A stretch of 34,750 nucleotides of DNA from Fischerella muscicola SAG 1427-1 = PCC 73103. GTDB lineage: Bacteria; Cyanobacteriota; Cyanobacteriia; Cyanobacteriales; Nostocaceae. This document shows, piece by piece, positions 16,648 to 24,549 of the stretch. The position numbers were made by a program, and so were the translations under genes. The stretch is taken from the NCBI RefSeq assembly GCF_000317245.1, contig NZ_AJLJ01000171.1, positions 1-34,750 on the forward strand, given 5' to 3'. The first letter of the stretch is position 1, and every line of letters begins with the position of its first letter. Under the pieces are notes generated by a model, which saw only the letters and a program-made list of their open reading frames with translations, had not been told where the DNA came from and ran no database searches.

Positions 16648-17213
16648 GTAAACTCTCCCGCTCAAAGCTCTTGATTTGTATTTGTTTTGGAGAATAAGGT
16701 ATTGCGGTTAAGATCTATTACTGCCGCCGAAGTTGGGAAATTCCTAAAGTACTGCTGATGGGACTACCCTAAGCCAAATTTAGGTGAGTACTTACTCATG
16801 CCTAGTCTTAATCAATTTAGGAATCTCTGCAATAGCTCCAAATGTAAAAAAGGCTCATGGATATTCACGCAGATATCTTTAGCTTTGCTTCTCCAACATG
16901 GGCTGCATTCGCTTTTCATAGACAATAGGCGTCTTATTGTTAGTTTTATCCCTTTTTTCAACGGAAAACAATTAAGTTAAAACCCACCAGCCAGTGCATT
17001 TATTTTTCTTTATCTTGGCGTGATGGTAATTGTAGAGAATTCCTCCCAACAGGATTGAGGTTAAATCTAGGTTATATATTCAAACTAGCACTTTGTATTT
17101 TACAAAACCGCTTCCCTTTACTTTCCTTTATGATCCTTTGCATAGCTTGAGATTTGTCACCTACTTTTGTAACTTTATATACGGATAGCTCTGAGAATTA
17201 GTTATTTTTTGGT
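16648..17213. other. long gene-free spacer between hpf and lipB
   Basis: This divergent spacer of 566 bases contains no convincing gene. One 60-codon open frame (16798-16980, +) has no ribosome site and ordinary spacer composition. The right part (about 17050-17213) is AT-rich and should hold the lipB promoter. The left part may hold a long hpf/lrtA leader. No conserved RNA motif was recognised by eye. Confidence 0.4.
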
Positions 17214-17894
17214 ATGAACCATAGTATTCCTTCACACAGACACCGATGTTTACTATATGACCAAAGGTTATTGCCATACTTGGAGGCCTTAGAGTGGCAG
17301 CGATCGCTTCTGCAAGAGCGCATCAAAAACCCCAATCTAGACGACGTGTTAATCCTGCTAGAACATCCGCCTGTATACACTTTGGGGCAAGGAGCTACTC
17401 CAGAATTTATCAAATTCGAGCTTGACAAAAGTAAGTATGATGTGTATAGAGTCGAACGAGGCGGCGAAGTTACTTACCATTGTCCCGGTCAACTGGTAGG
17501 GTATCCAATTTTAAATTTGCATCGTTATCAAAAAGACTTGCATTGGTACTTGCGGCAATTAGAAGAAGTATTAATTCGCGCACTGGCATTATATGGTTTA
17601 GTAGGAGAGCGGATTTCTGGCTTCACTGGTGTTTGGGTAGAAGGACGCAAAGTCGCTGCAATTGGTATTAAAGTCAGCCGTTGGATTACCATGCATGGCT
17701 TTGCATTAAATGTTTGTCCTGATATGACAGGCTTCGAGAAAATTATACCTTGCGGCATAGCTGATAAACCTGTAGCTAGTTTAGCCGATTGGATATCTGA
17801 CATAACTTGCCAGCAAGTACGCATCGCTGTAGCACAGTCTTTTGCTGAAGTATTTGGTGTCGAATTTGTTTATGAGGGAACAGGGAACTCTTAA
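17214..17894 (+). CDS. lipB: lipoyl(octanoyl) transferase LipB
   Basis: LipB moves octanoate from acyl carrier protein to the lipoyl domains of pyruvate dehydrogenase and the glycine cleavage H protein, the first step of lipoate synthesis; LipA then adds sulfur. This 226-residue protein shows the family motif [17 protein letters not shown] (residues 82-98), the catalytic lysine in [10 protein letters not shown] (Lys146) and the catalytic cysteine in PCGI (Cys180). Spacing matches characterised LipB enzymes. LipA is not in the window. No clear Shine-Dalgarno precedes the ATG at 17214. The stop codon is followed by a pyrimidine-rich repeat and the convergent ABC ATPase gene. Confidence 0.95.
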   Translation: MNHSIPSHRHRCLLYDQRLLPYLEALEWQRSLLQERIKNPNLDDVLILLEHPPVYTLGQGATPEFIKFELDKSKYDVYRVERGGEVTYHCPGQLVGYPILNLHRYQKDLHWYLRQLEEVLIRALALYGLVGERISGFTGVWVEGRKVAAIGIKVSRWITMHGFALNVCPDMTGFEKIIPCGIADKPVASLADWISDITCQQVRIAVAQSFAEVFGVEFVYEGTGNS

Positions 17895-17940
17895 CAGGGA
17901 ACATTTGATAACTGATGTTTTGGTTGTTGGCAGTTTACTA

Positions 17941-18009
17941 TCCCCATGTCTCCTTTGTCCCCCATGTCCTCCTTGTCCTCCTTCCCTTGTCCCCGTGTCC
18001 CCTGTGTCC
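17941..18009. repeat. pyrimidine-rich CCCCNTGTCC repeat tract
   Basis: Words such as CCCCATGTC, CCTTTGTCC, CCCCATGTCC, CCTTGTCC and CCCCGTGTCC repeat at a spacing of about nine bases, all C/T with a central TGT. The tract reaches the base before the ABC ATPase stop codon at 18010. It looks like a slippage-prone Nostoc-type short repeat and separates two convergent genes. Confidence 0.6.
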
Positions 18010-18768
18010 TCACACTTCCCCATTCAGGCGACTGAGAAAATTACGCAGGCGATCGCTTTGAGGGTTTGAAATCACTTCACTAGCCGGGCCTTGTTCTGCC
18101 ACAATGCCTTTATCCATAAAAATGACGCGATGAGCAACTTCACGAGCAAATTGCATTTCGTGGGTGACAACTATCATTGTCATCCCTTCAGTTGCTAGTT
18201 GCTGCATGACTTGCAAAACTTCGCCTACCAGTTCCGGATCTAGGGCGCTGGTAGGTTCATCGAATAGCATAATTTGGGGATTCATGCATAAACTTCGAGC
18301 AATTGCTACCCGTTGTTTTTGTCCACCAGAAAGCTGTTCAGGATAAGCTGATGCTTTGTCAAATAGTCCAACTTTTTCGAGATAAAACCCTGCTTGTTGG
18401 CTGCTTTCTTTGCGGGTTTTACCTAAAACTTTGCAAGGCGCTAGTATTAAATTTTCCAAAACTGTCAGGTGGGGAAACAAGTTGAATTGTTGAAATACCA
18501 TTCCAACTTGGGTACGTAATTGTCGCAGTTGCTTTTGATTGAATTGGGGATGGGATAAATTAATACCATTAACAGTTAAATGTCCACTATCAATTTTTTC
18601 TAAGCGGTTGAAGCAACGTAGTAGGGTACTTTTACCGCAACCAGAGGAACCAATCACAGCAACTACTTCACCCCGATTGATTTCACCACTGATTCCTCTG
18701 AGGACTTTGAGGGAACCGAAGTTTTTTTCGATGTTATGAAATGCGATCGCGGTGGTGAAGGAATTCAT
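18010..18768 (-). CDS. amino acid ABC transporter ATP-binding protein
   Basis: This 252-residue ATPase belongs to the polar amino acid (GlnQ/HisP) group. Walker A is GSSGCGKST (residues 40-48), the Q-loop is VFQQFNLFP, the ABC signature is LSGGQ (146-150), Walker B is IMLFDEP (166-172), and the H-loop is VVTHEMQFA. It energises import by a membrane permease dimer. Its partner is almost certainly the fused binding-protein/permease coded divergently 75 bases away. The final codons run into the pyrimidine repeat, so the last residues (RLNGEV) may be repeat-derived. Confidence 0.95.
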   Translation of the reverse strand: MNSFTTAIAFHNIEKNFGSLKVLRGISGEINRGEVVAVIGSSGCGKSTLLRCFNRLEKIDSGHLTVNGINLSHPQFNQKQLRQLRTQVGMVFQQFNLFPHLTVLENLILAPCKVLGKTRKESSQQAGFYLEKVGLFDKASAYPEQLSGGQKQRVAIARSLCMNPQIMLFDEPTSALDPELVGEVLQVMQQLATEGMTMIVVTHEMQFAREVAHRVIFMDKGIVAEQGPASEVISNPQSDRLRNFLSRLNGEV

Positions 18769-18808
18769 GGGGTGAAACTATTGGTGTTAGGTTTAGTTTA
18801 TTAAAAAA

Positions 18809-18838
18809 ACCACAGAGATGCAGAGGACGCAGAGGAAG
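18809..18838. repeat. CACAGAG/CAGAGG short dispersed repeat
   Basis: The text ACCACAGAGATGCAGAGGAC plus GCAGAGGAAGAG is a recognisable dispersed cyanobacterial spacer repeat. It sits directly before the permease fusion start, and its purine-rich end (GAGGAAGAGAAG) doubles as the apparent ribosome site. Confidence 0.5.
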
Positions 18839-18843
18839 AGAAG

Positions 18844-20349
18844 ATGAAGGTTTTAGGTGGGTTGCGGTTTGGTTTGGTTATGGGGTTGTGTTGTTTGTTG
18901 TTGCTTTATGGTTGCAGTTTTAAAGAAAATGTGAGTGGTGCGGAAAAATTTTTGAAGGTGGCGACGGAACCTGCGTTTCCACCTTTTGAGTTTATCGGAG
19001 AAGGTGGTCAACCCCAAGGTTTTTCTTATGATTTGATGAGAGCGATCGCTCTTGCGGGTAATTTTAAAGTTGATTTTCAGAGTATACCGTTTGATGGGAT
19101 TATTCCGGCGTTACAAGCAAAAACGGTGGATGCGGCGATTAGTTCAATTACTATCACACAGGAACGAGCGAAAGCGGTTTCTTTTTCACGTCCTTATTTT
19201 AAGGCAGGGTTAGCGATCGCTGTACGTGCTAACAATCAAGATATTACTAATTTTGAAAGTTTACAAAACAAAAAAATTGCTGTTCAAATTGGTACTACTG
19301 GTGCGAAAAAAGCCCAGAGTATTCCTAGAGCGCAAATTCGCAGCTTTGATTCTGCACCATTGGCATTGCAAGAGTTAGCAAATGGTAATGTGGATGCGGT
19401 GATTAATGATGCACCAGTTACTTTATATGCAATTAATACGGCTAATCTCCAAGGAATTAAAGTAGTTCAACAATTATTAACCGAGGAGTATTACGGTATT
19501 GCTACGGCAAGAAATTCATCAAATTTGACATTAATTAATCAAGGTTTGACAAGTGTACTGAAAAATGGTGAATATGCCCAAATCTATCAAAAATGGTTTA
19601 AAGCAAAGCCACCTAATTTACCTGAAAAATCACCATTTACTAATGATGCTGGAACTGGAGTATCTGCACTAGCTTCTTCTGTAGGTGTGATTTTAAAGTT
19701 TTTTCCAATCTTATTACAAGGTGCTTTAGTAACGTTACAACTAACAATAGTTTCTGTAATTTTAGGTTTAGTAGCTGGATCTTTAATTGGAATTATTCGC
19801 ATTTCTCAGTTTAAACCTCTACGTTGGATAGCACGAGGATATATCGATTTTTTTCGAGGAACGCCGTTATTAGTGCAAATTTTTATGATTTATTTTGGCA
19901 TACCTGCAATCACGCAAGAGCTTGGTTTTACATTCAATTTTAATCGCCTAGCAGCAGCAATCATCGCATTAAGTTTGAATTGTGCTGCTTACATAGCAGA
20001 GATTGTCCGTGCTGGAATTCAATCTATAGAAATAGGACAATCAGAAGCTGCACAATCATTGGGTTTAAGTGCTGTACAAACTATGCGTTACATCATTTTT
20101 CCCCAAGCTTTTCGGCGAATGTTACCACCTTTGGGTAATGAGTTTATTAGTTTGCTGAAAGATACAAGTTTAGTATCTGTGATTGGTTTTGAAGAATTAT
20201 TCCGTAAAGGACAATTAATAGTTGCAGATAATTACCGCGCTTTTGAAATTTATACGGCTGTCGCTTTAATATATTTATGTTTAACATTACTTTCTTCCCA
20301 AGCATTTAGTAAAATAGAAGCTTGGATGAATCCTGTAAGAAAATTATGA
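18844..20349 (+). CDS. fused substrate-binding/permease protein of an amino acid ABC transporter
   Basis: This is a 501-residue fusion. Residues 1-23 are a lipoprotein signal peptide with lipobox LYGC (Cys24). Residues 36-262 are a family-3 solute-binding domain (ATEPAFPPFEFIGEGGQPQGFSYDL). Residues 278-495 are a HisM/GlnP-type permease with the EAA loop (SEAAQSLGLSAVQTMRYIIFPQAFRRMLPP) that docks the ATPase. Because the domain order puts the binding protein outside and the permease in the membrane, every dimer carries two tethered binding domains. The cognate ATPase is divergent across a 75-base spacer. The substrate is probably a polar amino acid such as glutamine. The stop codon is one base from the stop of the convergent nuclease gene. 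Confidence 0.94.
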   Translation: MKVLGGLRFGLVMGLCCLLLLYGCSFKENVSGAEKFLKVATEPAFPPFEFIGEGGQPQGFSYDLMRAIALAGNFKVDFQSIPFDGIIPALQAKTVDAAISSITITQERAKAVSFSRPYFKAGLAIAVRANNQDITNFESLQNKKIAVQIGTTGAKKAQSIPRAQIRSFDSAPLALQELANGNVDAVINDAPVTLYAINTANLQGIKVVQQLLTEEYYGIATARNSSNLTLINQGLTSVLKNGEYAQIYQKWFKAKPPNLPEKSPFTNDAGTGVSALASSVGVILKFFPILLQGALVTLQLTIVSVILGLVAGSLIGIIRISQFKPLRWIARGYIDFFRGTPLLVQIFMIYFGIPAITQELGFTFNFNRLAAAIIALSLNCAAYIAEIVRAGIQSIEIGQSEAAQSLGLSAVQTMRYIIFPQAFRRMLPPLGNEFISLLKDTSLVSVIGFEELFRKGQLIVADNYRAFEIYTAVALIYLCLTLLSSQAFSKIEAWMNPVRKL

Positions 20350-20350
20350 A

Positions 20351-20932
20351 TTATTTACTGACTTTTAACCGAGCAGTATTGTAAAGACTTCTATATTCCC
20401 AAGGCTTTACAAATTTACTATCACTCCAAACGCCTCTTCGATTTGCTTTCGCCTCAGTTTCGGCTTGTTGAATTATCTCTTTACTAGGACATTTATTTAA
20501 ATAAGGACGATAAACTAATGCTAACCCTTCACGAACTAAGATTTCTTGGATAAAACTACCATTCTGTAACCTTACTTCTGCAACTTTGCGTCCGTAGCGA
20601 TCGCTATCTGTGATTGTCAATTTAACGCGATCACTTCCTTTATTTATTAGTTCTTGGACCCGTGCTTGTGCTTTGCTTCCCCAAGTAAATTGGTTGCGAT
20701 CGCTTGCGGCTTTACTTTGTCTTTCTTTTGTGGAATGAGGTATTTCCGGCGCATCAACACAAGCAAAGCGGACGGTAAATTCATTACCTTTTTTGTCCTT
20801 AATTCTAAGAGTATCACCATCGCTAACTCTTTCCACTGTGTCGCCTGATGGGAAGAGGCGATCGCATCCCATGACTGCAAAAATTAGGATAGCTGCACAA
20901 ACCCAAAGTAAAGTTTTTTTACTTATTTTCAC
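20351..20932 (-). CDS. lipoprotein thermonuclease (SNase family)
   Basis: This 193-residue secreted nuclease has a lipoprotein signal peptide with VMGC (Cys23), so it should be membrane-anchored facing the periplasm or outer membrane. The staphylococcal nuclease fold shows VSDGDTLRI, RFACVDAPE (Arg55, Asp60, Glu63) and DRYGRKVAEV (Arg115). These match the catalytic Arg35, Asp40, Glu43 and Arg87 of the S. aureus enzyme, so Ca-dependent cleavage of DNA or RNA is expected. The last 40 residues (NKCPSKEIIQQAETEAKANRRGVW) are the usual C-terminal helix. Its role may be nucleic acid scavenging or matrix turnover. Confidence 0.93.
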   Translation of the reverse strand: MKISKKTLLWVCAAILIFAVMGCDRLFPSGDTVERVSDGDTLRIKDKKGNEFTVRFACVDAPEIPHSTKERQSKAASDRNQFTWGSKAQARVQELINKGSDRVKLTITDSDRYGRKVAEVRLQNGSFIQEILVREGLALVYRPYLNKCPSKEIIQQAETEAKANRRGVWSDSKFVKPWEYRSLYNTARLKVSK

Positions 20933-21244
20933 AACATCAAATCAATATATTTTCTGATACATGATAATAGCATACGCAAAAACTATATGTTGTAAGGGTA
21001 ATTAATGAATTGTTTATACCTAAAAAATAAGGTTTAGGATATTATTTACGTAGTTTATAAAATTTTAAAATTAAAATTCAGTATTTTCTACCTTGCTTTT
21101 TCAAAACTACATAACATTATAAAATCTTGAATAAGTTACTCTTAAATATATTTATAAAAAAATCGTTTGATATGCTAATACAGTATATCAAACAAAATTG
21201 CTTTAATAAATTATTAAGCAGGATTTTCATTTTTAGTTTTTTTT
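20933..21244. other. AT-rich gene-free spacer
   Basis: No coding region or recognisable RNA was seen in these 312 bases. The spacer is very AT-rich and contains the inverted repeat at 21165-21193 and a TAATAAATTATTA dyad near 21205. It should carry the promoters of the divergent nuclease and small membrane protein genes. Confidence 0.5.
21165..21193. promoter_or_regulatory. inverted repeat upstream of the small membrane protein
   Basis: GTTTGATAT (21165-21173) and ATATCAAAC (21185-21193) are exact inverted repeats separated by 11 bases. The centre is about 65 bases before the 21245 start codon, a suitable place for an operator. It could also be a fortuitous dyad in AT-rich DNA. Confidence 0.35.
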
Positions 21245-21547
21245 ATGTTCTTATCACGTAAAACAAAAAGGTCAAGGCAATCTTTACAGTATTACTCTAA
21301 CAGGGTTTCTTGGCTGTATCGAAATCTAGTATTTGTCATTATTTTTTGTGTTGTTATTTCAACTTGTCTGTACGCTATTTATCCATTATTGTTAACTTTC
21401 ATTACTGATAAATTTAGCCCCTCATCCAACTCTTCTTATCCAACATCTATTCCTTGGTTAACAAATAAAACTGAATGTGAGCATAATCCTGGGAGAGTTT
21501 GGCGTGACAGTCATTGTTGGGATTATGAACATGACCCTAGTTTTTGA
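21245..21547 (+). CDS. small single-pass membrane protein, 100 residues, unrecognised
   Basis: I do not recognise a named family. Residues 1-27 are basic and polar, residues 28-52 are a strong membrane helix (LVFVIIFCVVISTCLYAIYP), and residues 55-75 are Ser/Pro-rich. The last 25 residues contain two cysteines and two tryptophans in ECEHNPGRVWRDSHCWDYEH. By the positive-inside rule the Cys/Trp tail should be extracytoplasmic, where the two cysteines could form a disulfide. The orderly layout argues for a real gene, although no good ribosome site precedes the ATG. It lies directly upstream of a broken histidine kinase. Confidence 0.65.
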   Translation: MFLSRKTKRSRQSLQYYSNRVSWLYRNLVFVIIFCVVISTCLYAIYPLLLTFITDKFSPSSNSSYPTSIPWLTNKTECEHNPGRVWRDSHCWDYEHDPSF

Positions 21548-21644
21548 GATGCATAATTACTGAAATTTTGATTGGTTTTAAATAGAATTATTTTAAGGGT
21601 GCATGGCTACCTACCCATACATACGAAAATTGAATGTGTAGTAG

Positions 21645-21900
21645 CATTTATCAGTGTTGCTGATCAACGCTTTATTAGCAGAAAGGCAAAGTCACGAAAA
21701 GTTGGCGATCGCTCACCAACAACTCTGTCACTATGCCCGTTACAAGAACGTAATCGCATTGCCCGTGAAATCCACGATGCTTTAGGACATTCACTCACAG
21801 CCCAAAGTATTTAGTTAGAGAATGCTTTGCTGTTTTTGGAATTAAATCTAGATAAAGCCAGATCCTTTTTGCTAGAAGCTCTAAGTGAAGTTCTCAAATT
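21645..21900 (+). pseudogene. remnant of a NarL-type histidine kinase
   Basis: Two reading frames together give a recognisable piece of a HisKA_3 kinase. Frame one (from 21645) reads LLINALLAERQSHEKLAIAH. Frame two (from about 21740) reads [20 protein letters not shown] and then hits a TAG at 21812-21814. After the stop it continues LENALLFLELNLDKARSFLLEA. The corresponding intact stretch in the kinase at 4208-5425 reads [19 protein letters not shown] and [20 protein letters not shown]. There is thus one frameshift with a small deletion, one internal stop, and loss of both the membrane part and the ATPase domain. It is a dead paralogue fragment, still carrying a HIP1 site. Confidence 0.85.
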
Positions 21901-21971
21901 ATTTTTGTTGATTGTTGATTGTTACAAATAACAAACAACAATCTCCTAACAATAAAATTCTACTGAAATTG

Positions 21972-22274
21972 CTATTTCTGTAAAGGTTGCTGTTGATTTT
22001 GAGTTGGTGACGACTGTTTTAATAAAGCAGGCGGTGTCCCTTGGCGGTAGGGACCACAGTAATACATTGTCATCACTGCTTTAAAAGCCCAGTGCTCTTT
22101 TGGTACATCACTAAAAGGATTTGGCAAAGTCTCTGCTTTATTTTGAACACAGGCATTAAGAACTTGATTGGATGATTTAGCTGGTAATTGAGTATCTGGT
22201 TCTTGAGCTTTTACAGAAACAACTAAACTATTCGTAGCTAATACAAGAACTGTTGCCAAAAATTGAATATTCAT
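21972..22274 (-). CDS. short secreted protein with a partial SLH-like motif
   Basis: This protein is about 100 residues from the ATG at 22274. Residues 1-23 (NIQFLATVLVLATNSLVVSV, cleavage near VKA-QE) form a signal peptide. The middle holds NPFSDVPKEHWAFKAVMTMYYCG, which matches the first half of an S-layer homology domain (FSDVP..HWA..AV). The chain then ends in a Gln/Pro-rich tail. A single half-domain cannot form the usual three-SLH pocket, so it may be a divergent short family or a truncated relic. A GTG at 22301, shortly after GGAG, would add nine residues. Two cysteines are present. Confidence 0.7.
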   Translation of the reverse strand: MNIQFLATVLVLATNSLVVSVKAQEPDTQLPAKSSNQVLNACVQNKAETLPNPFSDVPKEHWAFKAVMTMYYCGPYRQGTPPALLKQSSPTQNQQQPLQK

Positions 22275-22389
22275 AAGTTGTAGGCGGTTATCTGTTAGCA
22301 CTTCTCCAGTTTAATTTTTTAGAGAAGATGGCGTCTAATACCTGGTTGATGAACTAGATTAACAGAAACTCACCTACTTCAGGTGAAAT

Positions 22390-22527
22390 TTAAGCAGAAG
22401 CAAACATTGTCACCAAAATTAACATTACAGCCAAACCAAAAACCCAAAGGATTAAAGCTCCCCAACTCACAGAATCCTGTTGTATTTTCTGCCATAAACT
22501 ATTTTCTGAATTATTACGAGTTGCCAT
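22390..22527 (-). CDS. 45-residue single-pass membrane protein
   Basis: This is a short open frame: ATG at 22527-22525 and TAA at 22392-22390, giving 45 residues. A strong Shine-Dalgarno (GGAGG, about 10 bases upstream, in TTTGGAGGGTAGGAATT) precedes the ATG, the clearest ribosome site in the region. The N-terminal half is polar and soluble (ATRNNSENSLWQKIQQDSVS). The second half is a single membrane helix (WGALILWVFGLAVMLILVTM), and the end is FASA. This resembles small membrane subunits or regulators of cyanobacterial complexes, but I cannot assign it to a named Psb, Pet, Ndh or Hli subunit. It shares its strand with the neighbours and lies 116 bases upstream of the SLH-like gene. Confidence 0.75.
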   Translation of the reverse strand: MATRNNSENSLWQKIQQDSVSWGALILWVFGLAVMLILVTMFASA

Positions 22528-22816
22528 AATTCCTACCCTCCAAATTTTGACTACACCTCACTACATACGCAATTAATTAGCAATAATATCTAAATCATTA
22601 AAGGCGTAATTCGCAGATGTTTGATTTTATTAAGCTTTGTTTACTTAAACAATGACTAATGTTTTTTAACTGTATATTTTATTCTGCTATAACAAGGCGA
22701 TCGCTCAAGCAAAAATGTGAACATTCTTAATATATTTTGTTGTTATTTACCTACCTAAAATTTTCACAAAAGATATAAAAAATACATTCATATCTTTACG
22801 TGAAGTAAAGATTAGG

Positions 22817-22967
22817 TATAGGACTCATATTTGATTTTGAAATACACGTAGGGGAGGCAAAAAGGGGTGTAGATTTTCTTCCCCCTTTATTGCCGTTGCG
22901 TTATGCTTCTGGCTAACGCACCCTACATATACTGTGATTTTTTCAAAAATCAAATCGGATTGCTATA
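22817..22967. mobile_element. 151-bp MITE-like element with TATAG...GTAGGG inverted ends
   Basis: The left end reads TATAGGACTCATATTTGATT, then TTGAAA...GTAGGG. The right end, reverse-complemented, reads TATAGCAATCCGATTTGATT, then TTTGAAA...GTAGGG. The inverted ends are about 40 bp with several mismatches. A second inner dyad (GTTGCGTTATGC against GCTAACGCACCC) lies near 22895-22925. There is no coding capacity. The right end stops one base before the radical SAM stop codon (22969-22971). The rest of the spacer (22528-22816) is AT-rich with one HIP1 site and a CTTTAC-GTGAA-GTAAAG dyad at 22794-22810. Confidence 0.65.
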
Positions 22968-22968
22968 T

Positions 22969-24549
22969 TTAAACTGTAACTAATTCTTGTTCAACAACAT
23001 CAGACATTGTAAGTGGATCAAATCCTAGCTGCTCAGTAATACGCTCTCTCGCTAAAATACGGTATTCCCAAAAATGTTCACCAGCAGCGCACAAACCCAA
23101 ATACATATTAGTAAATTGTGGTTTGGTGCGAACAATTGTCCATAGTTGTTGCCAAAACTGAAGTCGAATTTCCCGTCTTTGCCAGCCTTGACGCCAGAGT
23201 AATTGGATGAGTAAGCGCAAACCTTTACTAGGAGGAAAATACATCGTCTGCTGTAGATGGGGATTGGGCGTGATGTTGAGGCATTGTTGCAAACAACGTT
23301 GGAGATAGTTTTTCGGTTCATACATTGTCCAGATAGCCTCTACATACTCCCTGGCGACTTCAACCATTGGGCGAGTGGGGACAAAATTCATCAGGGAATT
23401 CTGATCTCCTACTTCTACACCTCCAAATCCTTCTAATAATCGCTGCTCTTGTTTTAATCTTTGCCAAAGGCCAGTATTGGGAAGGGCTTGCAATACGCCA
23501 AGCATGGGTTGGGGAATACTACTTTGTTCTACAAAAGTTTGAATCCGTTCACCAGCATTTGTCCTTTCGCCATCAAAGCCAATGATAAATCCTGCATAAA
23601 TAAGCAATCCAGCTTGGTTAATAGTACGACAGGCTTCTATTAATGAGTTGCGGGTGTTCTGAAACTTGCGAGTTACTTCCAGACTGTCTTGATCAGGGGT
23701 TTCAATTCCTAGAAAAACTCCGTAGAAACCAGCTTCTGTCATTAGCTTTAGTAACTCACTATCCTCTGCTAGGTTGACGGAAGCTTCGGTAAGGAAGGTG
23801 AAGGGATAATGGCGTTCCTGCATCCAAGGAATTAATTGTTGCAGCAGGCGTTTGACGTTACGCGTATTCCCAATAAAATTATCATCCACTACTAGGACAG
23901 AGCCACGCCAACCTAAGTCATAGAGGGTTTGGAGTTCTGCTATGGTTTGACTTGGTTCTTTGGTACGTGGTTTGCGGCCATAAAGGTTGATAATGTCACA
24001 GAATTCGCACTGGAAAGGACAACCACGAGAATACTGAATTGCCATCATTAAGTATTCATCGCGCTTGAGCAAATCGAAGCGGGGTATAGGACTTTGGGTA
24101 ACGTCTGGTTTTTCACTGGCGCGGAAAATACCTTGCTGTTGATTTTGGGCGATCGCTTCTAAAAATAGTGGAACTGTGATCTCGCCTTCGTCTAAAATCA
24201 GGTAATTAGCTCCTGTATTTAAAGCAGCTTCTGGTATTGAAGTTGGATAAGGCCCGCCCACTGCTACTTTTTTTCCCAATTGCACAGCTTTTTGAATTTG
24301 AGCAAGAAAATCTTGCTTCTGTGCAAGCATCGCAGAGAGAATCACAATATCACACCACTGCCAATCTGCATCTGTTTCTGGGCTAATATTACGGTCATAA
24401 AATCTAATTTCCCAATCTGATGGTAGTAATGCAGCGACAGTTAAAATACCCAACGGTGGAATAAATGCTTTTAGTCCTGCGATTTTCATGAATTCATCAT
24501 AAGACCAAAAAGTTTTAGGAAAACGGGGATAAAGTAACAGTGCTTTCAT
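22969..24549 (-). CDS. B12-binding-domain radical SAM protein
   Basis: This is a 526-residue enzyme counted from the ATG at 24549, which has GGGAGA about nine bases upstream; the open frame extends 31 codons further with no better start. Residues 1-135 form a Rossmann-type cobalamin-binding domain that starts MKALLLYPRFP and includes the VGGPYPTSIPE motif. Residues 165-390 are the radical SAM barrel, with the iron-sulfur cluster ligands Cys177, Cys181 and Cys184 (RGCPFQCEFCDI). The rest is a helical tail of the DUF4070 type. The usual DxHxxG cobalamin ligand motif is absent: the matching place reads FYDRNIS, with no histidine. Such enzymes methylate or rearrange unactivated carbons. The substrate is unknown, and no pathway genes are next to it. 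Confidence 0.92.
   Translation of the reverse strand: MKALLLYPRFPKTFWSYDEFMKIAGLKAFIPPLGILTVAALLPSDWEIRFYDRNISPETDADWQWCDIVILSAMLAQKQDFLAQIQKAVQLGKKVAVGGPYPTSIPEAALNTGANYLILDEGEITVPLFLEAIAQNQQQGIFRASEKPDVTQSPIPRFDLLKRDEYLMMAIQYSRGCPFQCEFCDIINLYGRKPRTKEPSQTIAELQTLYDLGWRGSVLVVDDNFIGNTRNVKRLLQQLIPWMQERHYPFTFLTEASVNLAEDSELLKLMTEAGFYGVFLGIETPDQDSLEVTRKFQNTRNSLIEACRTINQAGLLIYAGFIIGFDGERTNAGERIQTFVEQSSIPQPMLGVLQALPNTGLWQRLKQEQRLLEGFGGVEVGDQNSLMNFVPTRPMVEVAREYVEAIWTMYEPKNYLQRCLQQCLNITPNPHLQQTMYFPPSKGLRLLIQLLWRQGWQRREIRLQFWQQLWTIVRTKPQFTNMYLGLCAAGEHFWEYRILARERITEQLGFDPLTMSDVVEQELVTV

Noticed and set aside
16798..16980. 60-codon open frame (+) between hpf and lipB
   Set aside because: No Shine-Dalgarno, no recognisable motif, and composition like spacer DNA.
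18004..18018. TCCTCACAC resembling the core of the small RNA Yfr1
   Set aside because: It lies in the pyrimidine repeat and the ABC ATPase 3' end, lacks the full ACTCCTCACAC core and its flanking hairpins.
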